Origin: Amoebidium appalachense
Taxonomy: Eukaryota > Ichthyosporea
Direction: 5' to 3'
DNA length: 64,000 nt
NCBI GenBank assembly: GCA_963693365.1
Contig: CAVNZM010000008.1
Coordinates: 3,286,001-3,350,000 of the forward strand
Shown here: piece after piece, positions 35,829 through 46,366 of the stretch
Position numbering within the stretch: position 1 is the first letter of the stretch
Layout: each line of letters opens with the position of its first letter
Translations under genes and position numbers: made by a program
Notes under the pieces: generated by a model
The model's input: only the letters and a program-made list of their open reading frames with translations
Databases searched by the model: none
Told to the model about the DNA's origin: nothing

Positions 35829-36605
35829 TGTTATGTCTCCGCGGCGAGCATTCGTGTCAATCGATCGATTCAGATCTATTCAGATCTATTTGCTTTATTT
35901 ACAATTCGTCGGTGCCGGCTCATCCAGTCAGATGTCGGCGTTTGCTGATGAATGAGCCAATCATAAATGTTATATCTGCTTTTCCAATCGGATGATCAAA
36001 TACAATTACATATGTTCGGTTACTTGGAAACGAACTACAGTGAGACTCGCGTGAGTGGACACTTATGGCCTCTTCTGTGTTGATTGGAACACGTAAATGC
36101 TGCGGCCATAGAGAACGAATAACTAACAAGCAGGTTGTGAGTGATTGGGGAGTCTCATATTCGACCAGTCATGTTGAGGGCATCCCGGTAAAGTCCAGCT
36201 GCAATGAGTGGTCGTTGTAAACCTGCAGTTACACATGTGAGAGAGACAGCACTCCGAAAGGTAACTGGTAACCAAAGTCACAAACAGGAAAAGTACTGGT
36301 ACCTGTTTATTTGGAGTATATTTCGGGGCTGTGTAAGTCATAAGTCATGCAGCAGTAAAGATTATATATGAGTGTTAGAACCGGCAAGAGACCAAGTAGT
36401 CACACACAGTAATTACTAGCCCTGTACTAATCTGTAATATGATTGGTCGGCTAGGGAGTTGTGTAATTGGTCAAGTAATCTTGTCCGGGTCGACCATCCG
36501 TATATAAACGCACGCATCGATCCTCTGAAATCCAGTTCAGAGTGAACCCCGTTTACACTCATACACATACATTTTACACTGAAGTGTCCGTGAGGATACT
36601 TTACA
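35829..36605 (+). repeat. 5' LTR of the gypsy element
   Basis: TGTTATGTCTCC...ATACTTTACA, 777 bp. It has a TATA box (TATATAA at 36501-36507), with the presumed start of R shortly downstream. The base after the LTR is A (AGCTACACCAATCC), and no TGG-type tRNA primer site directly abuts it, so the primer is unclear. Confidence 0.95.
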
Positions 36606-36669
36606 AGCTACACCAATCCAATTGCTATATTGCAAAACTTCCGTCTCGGCTGTTGCTTTCGCCCCCAAC

Positions 36670-38067
36670 ATGGAGCCTGAACCCCCCTTTTCGCCGGTCG
36701 CCGGGCTGAGTGCAACCTTCGCCCAGGCTCTTGTTTTTGGCCCCCTCGGCAAGCTCAAGGATGCCACCGTCAGCAAGTTCACCCAGTGGCGCGGCCAAGT
36801 TATGGATCCGCAGGATGAGATAGACCCAGAGTTTCTCGACGCTCTGCCCCCCTGTGTGATGGAGTGGCAAGACCCTATTGTGATGGATGAAGTGTTCTAC
36901 GACGCTCCTGCGGCCAGGGCTTCTCAGGTTCCTGAAGTGTGTGCTGCTGCTGCAGCTATGATGGAGAAGCTCAAGCTTCCTCAACTCTCCAAGGCTGATA
37001 ACGTGTTTGAATGGTACCGTCTCATCGATCGCATCGCCAAGCTGTCCCCCGACACTTCCCTGGCCCAGTGGCAAGTCATGATTCTGCAGAGTGTGAACCG
37101 GGCAAGTGGTGATCCTCGTGTGTTGGAGATGGCTACCCTCCTTGACGACTACATGGACCCTGAAAACGACAAGAAGACGGTGCCGGTTCGTGCCCTCAGC
37201 ATTGACGGAGAGGAGCGTTCGGAGGCCTCTCTCTTTCACCTGGCTTCTCGGACACCACTGAAGACGACTCGCCCTATGCACAAGGGCAAGGGTGAGATTC
37301 TGCAGGTCGAAGTCGAACTGACGGCGTCTGAGTGGCTGCTGCGTTTCATCGAGAACTACTGGCTGACCAACATTCGGCGTGAATCATATGAGACACAGAT
37401 CCGGGCCCTCCGTTTCACTCCCACGTCGGATGCCACGGCTGCCAGTATTGGTGGCCAAGTGACGGCACATACCAACACGTTTCGCCGTCTGCTGGAGTTA
37501 GCTGGTTTGAACACCGACGTCAGCGGTCAAATGCAACGTAGTTTATACAGGAATACGTTTGAGGCAGATGCGCAGTTGTGGGAAATAGCTCAGGCAAATA
37601 GCAGGCTCGATGAGGCTCAGTCAAAAATTATTAACAAGCTCGAGGGTCGTTTCGCTAGTCGGCAGGCGGCCAAGAAAGCGCAGGTCAATAGTGTTTCCAC
37701 CCCAGGTAACAACTGTAGTGGTATTGGTGCTCCGGAGATTGCTGCCCTGCAGGCTCAGATAGCTAGCTTATCGGCTCAGGTGGCTGCCTTCCAGGCTGTC
37801 GGTGGTAAGGCCAAAAATGACCGTCAACCCCGTCGCCCGGCTCCCTATCAGAAAAACGGCAAGCACGGTAGCCAACAGGGTAGTGAGAGACCAGTAGTGC
37901 CTATTTCAGATCGAGTTTGTTTTCATTGTACGGGGATAGGGCATCAGAAACGGGACTGTCCCAACCGAAAATTGCCTAAGACTTTTCCCTCAGCCCCCGA
38001 AGGTATTAGGTGGAAAGACCATGCTCAGCAGGCGTCGGCTAAAATTTTGGCCGAGCGTCGGCGTTGA
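36670..38067 (+). CDS. gag: Gag polyprotein of the gypsy element
   Basis: 465 residues from the first ATG (36670). The middle is a helical retrotransposon Gag capsid region. The C-terminus has a coiled-coil-like QAQIASLSAQVAAFQ, a basic linker and one CCHC zinc knuckle (CFHCTGIGHQKRDC) for RNA binding. It ends in TGA at 38065-38067, followed by CGG, and the pol frame continues in the same phase without a shift. Gag forms the virus-like particle and packages the element RNA. Confidence 0.9.
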   Translation: MEPEPPFSPVAGLSATFAQALVFGPLGKLKDATVSKFTQWRGQVMDPQDEIDPEFLDALPPCVMEWQDPIVMDEVFYDAPAARASQVPEVCAAAAAMMEKLKLPQLSKADNVFEWYRLIDRIAKLSPDTSLAQWQVMILQSVNRASGDPRVLEMATLLDDYMDPENDKKTVPVRALSIDGEERSEASLFHLASRTPLKTTRPMHKGKGEILQVEVELTASEWLLRFIENYWLTNIRRESYETQIRALRFTPTSDATAASIGGQVTAHTNTFRRLLELAGLNTDVSGQMQRSLYRNTFEADAQLWEIAQANSRLDEAQSKIINKLEGRFASRQAAKKAQVNSVSTPGNNCSGIGAPEIAALQAQIASLSAQVAAFQAVGGKAKNDRQPRRPAPYQKNGKHGSQQGSERPVVPISDRVCFHCTGIGHQKRDCPNRKLPKTFPSAPEGIRWKDHAQQASAKILAERRR

Positions 38068-41000
38068 CGGGGCGCTGAGAGTGGGGTAGAGTATATTGCA
38101 GTTGAGGCTATGTGCAGTGATAGTGAAATGTCTAAAATCAACGTGTCTTGTTATACAGATACTGTTGAAGTAAATAAGACAATAAATCACTCACGGCCTG
38201 GTGCCGTAAATCAGTCAGTTAAAACTGCTGTGGTGCAATTTACCCCCTCTCTCGTTGAGAATCAGCATGAAGCTAAGTCTTTCCCCCGTTCCCCCCTTTC
38301 CCCCCTTTCCCCACACCCCCCCACCCCCCCTTCCTCCCGTCCCCCCCCCTTTTCCCCTTCCCCCACCCCCTCCCACCCCCCCACCCCCCTCCCCCCTTCC
38401 AATATTTCTGTGTCGGTGATAGAGACTAGTGTGGAAAGTAGTGAAGTGGAAATTTCTGTGTTACAGGAAGTGTTTGCATCTTTAATTCAGCCAGAAGCAC
38501 GGTTATATGTTCCTGTGGTATTGGGTGATGTTCAAATTCATGATGCTCTTTTAGATGGTGGTGCAAACATTAATTGTGTGCATGAAAAAGTTATTTGTAA
38601 TTTAATGAAGATGGGCGCACGTGTTACAATGTTTTCAAATAACTTAGTGAGTGGTGTGAAGACTGCCAATCCTGATGCATCGTTGAATGTGGTGGGCCGG
38701 GTCACTCTCCCATGTACCATTGGTTCCCACACATTATTTGTCACGTTTGCTGTTTGTGCAAACATGGGTCAGAGTATGATTTTAGGCCGTCCATTTTCAA
38801 AGGCACATGTTAAATTGTTAGATGAAGAATCTAATAAGTTGCATTTGAAGAAGGGTGGTAGTGTACGTTTGCACACGGGTACGGAGGGGTATCAAAGTAC
38901 TGCACACACTGTCAGCGAAATTTGTGTACCTCCCCACAGTCGTGCATTCGTCCGGGTGAACTTAGACAAATTTGCTGTCGTGGCAGATATAGGTGTCTTT
39001 GTTCCGGCAGCTAGGTTACTTCCATTTGTGAGTCCTTCATATAGTAAAGTGGCGGCTGATAAAACAATCATGATCGAAGTAGAAAATCGAAATTTTGATT
39101 CAGAATTAGTAATACCTGCTGGCACGCGATTGGGATATATCGAAGGGCAGCTGCCTTTCGATACAGTTGTTGCAGAAATAGTTATCCCCACCCCCGAGCT
39201 ACCTTCAGATAAACTTAGTAATCCGGAAGCATGTGGCCAGCCCGAGACATCAACACCAACAGGAAGTCGCTCGCCTACGGTTGATGGTGTTTCAGTGTCT
39301 GCGGTTACCACGGTGTCTGGTCATCAGTCCGATGCAGTAGGTGTCAATCCCTCATCCACAGAAAAGGGCCCTTCTAGTGATGATATTGGTAAAGCAGACG
39401 GAGTGTGTGCAGGTGAAGGTGCAAGTAGTAACTGTAACAAGGAGGGTGATTCCGGTGAAGTGAGTCTCCCCTGGGGTATGGTAGATCCAGGTTGGACGGA
39501 TCAGCAACGTGCCTTAATTCTTCCCATGTTAAATCGAGTCAAAAATGTATTTCTTAGGCATCCAAAAGATCACGGTTTTGTGAAGGGATATACAGTGGCA
39601 ATTGATACAGGTGATGCCAGTCCTGTGGTGATGCCTCAGTATCGAATGGAGCAATCGAAATTAGAGTCAGGTAGGCAAATGATTAGGGAATTTCGAGAAA
39701 TGCAGATTTTAGAGCCTAGTAAAAGTCAGTGGCGGTCACCGGTACTTTTAATTAAAAAACCAGACGGGTCCTACAGGATGTGCACAGACCTACGCGGCCT
39801 TAACTCTGTCACTAAAAAGGATCTCTTTCCCCTTCCCCGTATTGATGAATTACTTGATAGTTTTCATGGCTATAAGTGGTTCTGTGTCCTCGATTTGAAA
39901 AATGCATTTTTTCAGTGTCGGCTTAGGGAAGAGGATAAGGAGAAGACTGCTTTTGCATTCGATGGTGAGTTGTGGCAGTTTACTGTGATGCCCCAAGGTC
40001 TTGTGCATGCACCTGCAAATTTGTGTCGTATTATGCGCGATATCTAGCGTCCGTGTTTATCGTATACGGCGTGTTATATGGATGACGCATGTGTCAAAGG
40101 GAGAACGTTTGAAGAATTAGTTTCTAATTGTGAAAAAGTGTTCTCTGTGTTGGAAGCTGCTGGTATGAAAGTGAGTGGTAAAAAGACCATAGTGGGGGTG
40201 CAAGATGTTAAATTCCTGGGTCATAGGATCACGAAGGATGGTGTTATTCCTGATCCTAGTAAAATCAAGGCTATTACAGAATGGCCTCACCCTAAAACGG
40301 TCACTCAGCTCAGGCAGTTTCTAGGACTAACCAATTACCTCCGTCGTTTTATACGGAGGTATGCCGAAATTGCTCACCCTCTTACTAAGCAGACAGGTGG
40401 TGACAGAAAAGCCCCCGTGTTGTGGGACTCTGAAGCTTTAGAAGCTTTTGAACGGTTAAAAGAAGTATTGGTAAGTGATAATGTTCTCGTTCACCCCGAT
40501 TTCTCCCCCACACAAGGTATTTTCCGAGTTCGGGTAGATGCCAGTTTAGTCAGTGAGGGTGGCATACTGTATCAAGAACAGGATAAAGTAGATAGAGTAG
40601 TTGCATATGGCAGTCGAGTATTTTCCCCCACGGAACGACGTTACAGTAATCCAGAACGGGAAAGTCATGCTATCTATCATTTCATTACCAAAGAGTGGAG
40701 ACATATTTTGGTAGGTAGGACGTTTGAGGTGTATTCTGATCACAAACCTACTTTAGCCATGAAAGGTCTTACTAAGCTAACCAACGAACGCATGCAACGG
40801 TGGGCTGCAGAGTTAGCTTCGTTTGATTACAAGGCTTTTTATGCAAAAGGTGAAAGTATGAAAGATTGTGATGCACTCAGTAGAAATGCATACATCGAGT
40901 ATGATAAATTCACCCAAACACACCCTTTTGATGGAGTAAATGTTGAAGTAGATTCAATCAACGTGTCAAATCAGCATGTGTGGGCTGCTGAAGTAGACAT

Positions 41001-42855
41001 CTCCTCTCTTAAGGATAGTATGGTGAAGGTAGGGGCCCCGGTACACGGTGGGACCCCGAATTCGTTCACCTCTCCTTCCCAGTTTTCTACACCTGTTTTT
41101 CAGGAACAGGTGGTGTCGTCACAACGCAGTGACAGGTTTTTGCACGACGTGATATGTCAAGTGGAGCAACGTCCAGGGGATATGGTTTTTTCGGTGGATA
41201 AACCCACCAAAGGCCAACGTCGGACATGGGAAAATCGTAAAAAAAGGTGTGCTCTCCAATGTGTGTTGCAAGATGGTGTTCTTTATCATTTAAGTGGGCC
41301 ACAAGGTCAACGTTTGTGGGTTCCCCCTCGTTTGGTTGATATGGTGCTTGAACACATGCATGATGCTCCGTGGGCGGGTCATTTAGGTGTGTCCCGTACA
41401 TATCAACGTGTGCAAGTGAATTATTATTGGCCTGGCATGAGTAAGGATGTGGAGAGAAAGGTGTTGGGATGTCATGCATGTGCATTTCACAATCAATCCA
41501 CACACATGCGAAGTCGGGTCCCCCAGTATCATGGTACTTTTATTAAGGCTTTTGAACGGGTAGCTATGGATGTGATGGGGCCTTTCCCCGAAACAGTGCA
41601 GGGTAATCATTATATTGTTACTCTCACTGATTTAGCTACACGTTGGACTGAAACTGTCCCTATTCGTTCAAGTGATGCAGTGACGTTGGCACGTGTGTTT
41701 TTGCATCATGTTTGTCTTCGTTTTGGCCCCCCCCGTTCTGTGTTAAGTGATAGGGGTAGCTCATTTTTGTCTGAAATAATGAGTGAGGTGTGTAAACTGT
41801 TGGGTGTGTCATTGTTGCATACGTCTGCTTACCACCCTCAAGCAAATGGCGTTGCTGAACGTGCACATGCAGTGTTTCAATCGTGTTTAGCAAAATATGT
41901 GGATATGGAGCACGCTGACTGGGATAGTGTACTTCCTTTTGTGGTGCATGCTTATCGTACCACACCTAATGCTATCACTGGTTTTTCTCCGTATTTTCTT
42001 GTGCATGGTCAGGAGTGTACCGAGTTCTTAGATGTGAGTATGCTTCCTGCCTTCTCTGGTCCTCTCCGTATGGAAGAGTGGACTAAGTATAGGGAGGAGG
42101 TGTTGGCTCGAGTTTTGCATGCCCGTGAAGTGGCACGGCAACGTACAGAGCAAGCACATGAATCTCTTACTAACAGCACTAACACTAACATTCCTCTCCG
42201 TACTTTTAAAGTGGGCAGTAAGGTGTTGGTTAGGAATTTCACCCGTGCTAAGGGTGGCCCCGTGAAGAAATGGAGACCACGGTTCTTGGGTCCATATATA
42301 GTGTTAGCCCGGATAGGTAGTACTGAATACAAACTCCGGCATACGGTGAATGAGCACGATATTCGCCAGTATAACGTCGACGACATTAAGGCTTACCACG
42401 AATTTGCCTTCCGTGCTCTTTCGACGTTTTCTCAGTGTCCTAACACCCAGCATAACGGTATTCCAGAGTTAGGTGGCATGGACACCACGGTAGAGAAAAT
42501 TTTGGATAAGAAAGTAGTTACAGTCAACGGCCATGCAACCACTTATTATCGAGTCAAATTTGCAGGCTACGACACGGCTTTCAATCAGTGGCGTCCAGAG
42601 TCTTTATTATGGTGCCCAGAGTTAATCCAAGCATACGAACGTCGGGTAGTTAGACAACCTTCTCATCCTAAGGTTGTTGTTCCTAGAAATCCAAAAACAC
42701 CACGGGTAGACAAACAGGTCGACGTCACTCAGTCGGTGAGTGTTAACTCGACACCAAATGCTACAGATGCACGCACGGCTCGTCTTTTACGACGACGGCA
42801 GTTGCGCGATGTTCTGTTCCCACGGCGGGAAAAGAAACTTGAATCGATGTGTTAA
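38068..42855 (+). pseudogene. pol: Pol polyprotein of the gypsy element, in frame with gag, one internal TAG
   Basis: Same phase as gag; first ATG at 38110. In order: a Pro/Ser-rich linker (38285-38400); an aspartic protease with LLDGGAN at about 38551 in place of the usual D-S/T-G-A; RT with the LDLKNAFFQ and MPQGLVHAPAN boxes, then an in-frame TAG at 40045-40047, then YMDD at 40075; RNase H (VDAS, GSRVFSPTERRYSNPERE, YSDHKP); integrase HHCC zinc site (about 41355-41490) and D,D-35-E core (MDVMG, LSDRGSSF, NGVAERAH); a GPY/F-like module (RFLGPYIV); and a C-terminal chromodomain (YYRVKFAGYD...QWRPESLL, about 42535-42610). The frame is otherwise open over about 4.8 kb. The TAG would block full RT unless suppressed. 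Chromodomains in this group are known to guide integration to modified histones. Confidence 0.92.
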
Positions 42856-42893
42856 ACTTTGTCTCTTCTTCGTCGGAGCTCAGATTTCCTGCT

Positions 42894-42903
42894 GAGGGGG
42901 GGA
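42894..42903 (+). other. Polypurine tract of the gypsy element
   Basis: GAGGGGGGGA lies one base before the 3' LTR start at 42905. It is the usual plus-strand primer site for reverse transcription. Confidence 0.8.
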
Positions 42904-42904
42904 T

Positions 42905-43681
42905 TGTTATGTCTCCGCGGCGAGCATTCGTGTCAATCGATCGATTCAGATCTATTCAGATCTATTTGCTTTATTTACAATTCGTCGGTGCCGGCTCATC
43001 CAGTCAGATGTCGGCGTTTGCTGATGAATGAGCCAATCATAAATGTTATATCTGCTTTTCCAATCGGATGATCAAATACAATTACATATGTTCGGTTACT
43101 TGGAAACGAACTACAGTGAGACTCGCGTGAGTGGACACTTATGGCCTCTTCTGTGTTGATTGGAACACGTAAATGCTGCGGCCATAGAGAACGAATAACT
43201 AACAAGCAGGTTGTGAGTGATTGGGGAGTCTCATATTCGACCAGTCATGTTGAGGGCATCCCGGTAAAGTCCAGCTGCAATGAGTGGTCGTTGTAAACCT
43301 GCAGTTACACATGTGAGAGAGACAGCACTCCGAAAGGTAACTGGTAACCAAAGTCACAAACAGGAAAAGTACTGGTACCTGTTTATTTGGAGTATATTTC
43401 GGGGCTGTGTAAGTCATAAGTCATGCAGCAGTAAAGATTATATATGAGTGTTAGAACCGGCAAGAGACCAAGTAGTCACACACAGTAATTACTAGCCCTG
43501 TACTAATCTGTAATATGATTGGTCGGCTAGGGAGTTGTGTAATTGGTCAAGTAATCTTGTCCGGGTCGACCATCCGTATATAAACGCACGCATCGATCCT
43601 CTGAAATCCAGTTCAGAGTGAACCCCGTTTACACTCATACACATACATTTTACACTGAAGTGTCCGTGAGGATACTTTACA
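42905..43681 (+). repeat. 3' LTR of the gypsy element
   Basis: 777 bp, same ends and, as far as I can compare by eye, the same sequence as the 5' LTR. Followed by ACAGG (43682-43686), the second copy of the target duplication. Confidence 0.95.
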
Positions 43682-45251
43682 ACAGGTCACGGTCCCTCTC
43701 CAGGTCAAGGGCAATCATGAACTGTTTATCCGGCCAGGCAGTGCTGTTGTACATGCAGTCGGCCGTGACGTCACCCAAGAAGTACAGGGCCTTGGCCAAC
43801 TCCGCCCATGCCTCGGCACAGTTGTTCGAGGACACTCGAATCTCGTCGAGGGGCTTCTGGTAGGGTCCTATCTTGATCTGGTAGCTGGTGATGTTACTAC
43901 GCTTGGACCTGAACGTCTCGCTGTTTGCTTGGGCCCAGTCGTTGCCACTCCTCACCAGGGACAGCAGGGACTTGACGTTCCGCCCCCGGAACGAAATGTG
44001 CAGGTCGGCAGGACTGCCCCCCTTGACGTAGCTCTGGAAATGGGTGAACGTGCTGTATGGAATATACACGTTCTTCTCCATCAGAGCCTTCTCAAAGCCG
44101 GCCGTGTACACGGCGTTCCACTCAATAATTTCACAGTGGAAGACGGGGTTGATAATCTCGTAGGACACGTCCTTCACCCATTCCGCGTTCTCGGTGGGCA
44201 CGTACAGCACCTGGTTGGCCTCCCCCAGCGACAGCTCGATCTGTACCTCCCCCATGTATGACAGGGGCAGGTACCTGCCGGAACGCATGAGGCCGAGCTT
44301 GAGCTGATGAATGTAGGTGAACCCGTCAGTGGCATCGATCTGGGCCTGAACGTTGACCTGCTGGGGTGGCCACTTGGCCACCTTCTTGGTGTAGTCGAGG
44401 TACTTGCCGTCTGTAATGCGGTCCTTGCCGGGTACACTGTCGGCCTTGGCGGGTGTGGGTATCAAGGTGTCATTGGCAAGGGGGGCTACGTCCTTGAGCT
44501 TTTCAATGCGAAACAGCCTCTTGAGCGGGTCGGGGTTGAAGAGAGCGTATTTACTATCGACAGCCGTATTCCACTTGTCTGCGTACTCCCAGTCGTCGTC
44601 CTGGGGCCCGTAGCTGCCATGCATGCGGCCGGCAGGGCAGTTGCCGTAGTCGGCCGATGACAGGAAGCGTTCAAGGTTGATCATGAGGTGGTTGTACCCA
44701 GAAATGTCCTCCACGGTAGTGCCGTTGATGGACACGCGGGCACGGTCAAAGGGGGCAGCCGAGGAGCACAGGTGACCACCCATCATAGCCATACCCTCCA
44801 GGTTACGGACCTTGAGAGGGAAAATGTCCTTACTGGCAACAGCCGCCGGATTGAGGGTGTCAGAATCAGCCGTCCCGGTCTGGGGCACAGTGGTACCCTC
44901 ATAGCCGACAGTGTCCTGGTTGTTGCTGATGGGGTGGTCGAGCTGGTCAGGGAGGGGGAACTTCCGCAGTCTCTCCACCTTGACACCCACGTTCTCGGGG
45001 GCGTTGGGGACGTTGGCCTTGAACTGGAACGTCATGTAGCTGTTGAGACAGTCCAGGAAGCCCACGGCAGGTAGGGAGAACCGAATCACACGCTGCCCCT
45101 TGGAGCTGTACGTCGAGCCGGTCACCGGATAGGTCTTGACGGTCGATCGGCGGTTAATGTGGCTGAGCTCGACAGGTGAGTAGGTGCCGGCGTCCGTCAG
45201 CTTGTGGTAGGCCAGGTTGAGGGGCACGGAGGCGTCGTAGGGGGCTGCCAT
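43682..45251 (-). pseudogene. Major capsid protein (double jelly-roll), N-terminal 523 codons, split by the gypsy insertion
   Basis: ATG at 45251 (MAAPYDASVPLNLAYHK). Features of Polinton/PLV-type MCPs include an N-terminal strand region (GQRVIRFSLPAVGFLD, YMTFQFKA), the AMMGGHLCSSAAPFDR...VEDISGYNHL segment before the first jelly-roll loop, and the C-terminal jelly-roll (FHCEIIEWNAVY, NVYIPYSTFTHFQSY, SFRGRNVKSLLSLVR). The frame runs into LTR sequence at 43681. The missing 59 codons lie at 35645-35823 across the retrotransposon, giving about 582 residues before the insertion. The MCP forms the hexons (pseudo-hexameric trimers) of the icosahedral shell. It lies 12 bp after the ATPase gene on the same strand, a usual pairing in these viruses. 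Confidence 0.9.
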
Positions 45252-45263
45252 GTTGCCGGTGTG

Positions 45264-46007
45264 TTACACATGGTCGACATTTTTTTCATTCGTGCCGAGC
45301 ACCACCTCCTCCTCAAAATTGCGAAACATCCGACCCTCGTTCAGCCGGATAAAAAGAAAGTCGTGCTTGTCCCGGTAGACCGTGTCCATGAGCTCGAAAA
45401 ACTGGGGGGTTTCGAGGGCCGGCAAGAACTCGTCCCTCAACACCTTGAGCTCGGTGTTGTTGGTGTTCTTAAAATAGGCCAAGGCATCGGCCTGGCTACG
45501 TAGCTCAAGGGGGATCTTGTTCAATTTCTGCCCCACCATCATCACCGACACACCAATGTGTCGTCGGTTCTGTGCCATACGTACAAATTCACGGAGGTTG
45601 CCGGATTTTCGGAAAATATGGGACATGTCGTCGAACACCAACAACATCCGGTAATTTGGGTTGACCTTCTTGTGTTGGAGGGACAGTTTGAGAATCTCGG
45701 GGAGGAAGGTGACGTCCTGGTGCAGGCGGGCCTTGGGAATTTTCAGGGCCGTGCCGAGGGTGTGCATGCTCGGGCTGAAAATGTACACACGGTCAAACTG
45801 TTTATTGTAGAACTCGCCCTCCCGGGCAATGAGGTTGACGAGCAGGTTGGACTTGCCAGAACCAGGCTGGCCAATAAGCAAAAAGAAGAACACGTTGTCC
45901 ATGAGGGGGTAGGGCACGTTCAGTTTGGTGTCACACGTCATCGGAATGTGCTCCACCGACAGTGGTGCCGGCAAGGGGTTGACGGCTATGGGTGGGGTAG
46001 GGTGCAT
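45264..46007 (-). CDS. A32/FtsK-type DNA packaging ATPase
   Basis: 247 residues from the ATG at 46007. Walker A is GQPGSGKSNLLVNL (near residue 43), Walker B is LLVFDDMSH (near residue 120), and a sensor-like segment RRHIGVSVMMVGQKLNKIPLELRSQAD follows with the typical Gln (sensor) and Asn/Arg pattern. These are the hallmarks of the poxvirus A32/FtsK-HerA packaging ATPases shared by Polintons, virophages and adintoviruses. It pumps the genome into the preformed capsid. No break is seen. It is the first gene of the minus-strand structural block, directly upstream of the MCP. Confidence 0.9.
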   Translation of the reverse strand: MHPTPPIAVNPLPAPLSVEHIPMTCDTKLNVPYPLMDNVFFFLLIGQPGSGKSNLLVNLIAREGEFYNKQFDRVYIFSPSMHTLGTALKIPKARLHQDVTFLPEILKLSLQHKKVNPNYRMLLVFDDMSHIFRKSGNLREFVRMAQNRRHIGVSVMMVGQKLNKIPLELRSQADALAYFKNTNNTELKVLRDEFLPALETPQFFELMDTVYRDKHDFLFIRLNEGRMFRNFEEEVVLGTNEKNVDHV

Positions 46008-46035
46008 GGTGTCACTCAGTGTAGGGTGGCTAAAA

Positions 46036-46305
46036 TTAATGACGGCAGCTGTCGATCTGCACGTTGTAGACGGTAAACTCGTCGAGGCACTTGAAACTGC
46101 AGAGGTACATAGGCTCGTCCCCCAGCCACGTCATGGTGCACCCACAGTCAAAGTCACAGCCTGGCCCCTCCTCCTGCGTGGCACACCGGAACCAGTGCCC
46201 ACAGAAGTCGCACGCGTGCTGCCACGGCTCGGCATCCGTGTCGGACGCGCTCTTGGACGTTGTGCCGACCATGTTGGTTGACCGTGTTTGATAGTGGGCA
46301 CACAT
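46036..46305 (-). CDS. Cys-rich zinc-binding protein, 89 residues
   Basis: Best start is the ATG at 46305; the frame extends further upstream but there overlaps the divergent 46367 gene. It holds CDFCGHWFRC, CDFDCGC and YLCSFKCLDEF. The last resembles the FCS/TRASH-type zinc motif (C-x2-C-x3-F) seen in some zinc ribbons. It lies just upstream of the ATPase gene on the same strand, 28 bp away. Role unknown; a small DNA- or protein-binding regulator is possible. Confidence 0.55.
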   Translation of the reverse strand: MCAHYQTRSTNMVGTTSKSASDTDAEPWQHACDFCGHWFRCATQEEGPGCDFDCGCTMTWLGDEPMYLCSFKCLDEFTVYNVQIDSCRH

Positions 46306-46366
46306 TTTTTGGACGTATGTACGCCCAACGTTGGAAAAAAATGTGTCCCTATTGGTAACACCAACA

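Larger units (their letters stand above)
35829..43681 (+). mobile_element. Complete Ty3/gypsy chromovirus, 7,853 bp, nested in the viral MCP gene
   Basis: Two 777-bp LTRs in direct orientation, gag with zinc knuckle, and pol in the order protease, RT, RNase H, integrase, GPY/F-like module and chromodomain, plus 5-bp target duplications. The LTRs look identical by eye, so the insertion is recent. Transcription runs opposite to the MCP gene. Confidence 0.97.

Noticed and set aside
41350-41960. RVE integrase as evidence that the virus is a classical Polinton
   Set aside because: This integrase lies between the gypsy LTRs with RT, RNase H and a chromodomain, so it belongs to the retrotransposon.
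41087-41965. Minus-strand frames within gypsy pol
   Set aside because: Antisense to the integrase region, no retrotransposon function known there.
38068-42855. Reassigned UAG genetic code as explanation for in-frame TAGs
   Set aside because: TAG is the natural stop of the MCP, VLTF3-like, bZIP-like and 97-residue genes, so a general reassignment is unlikely.
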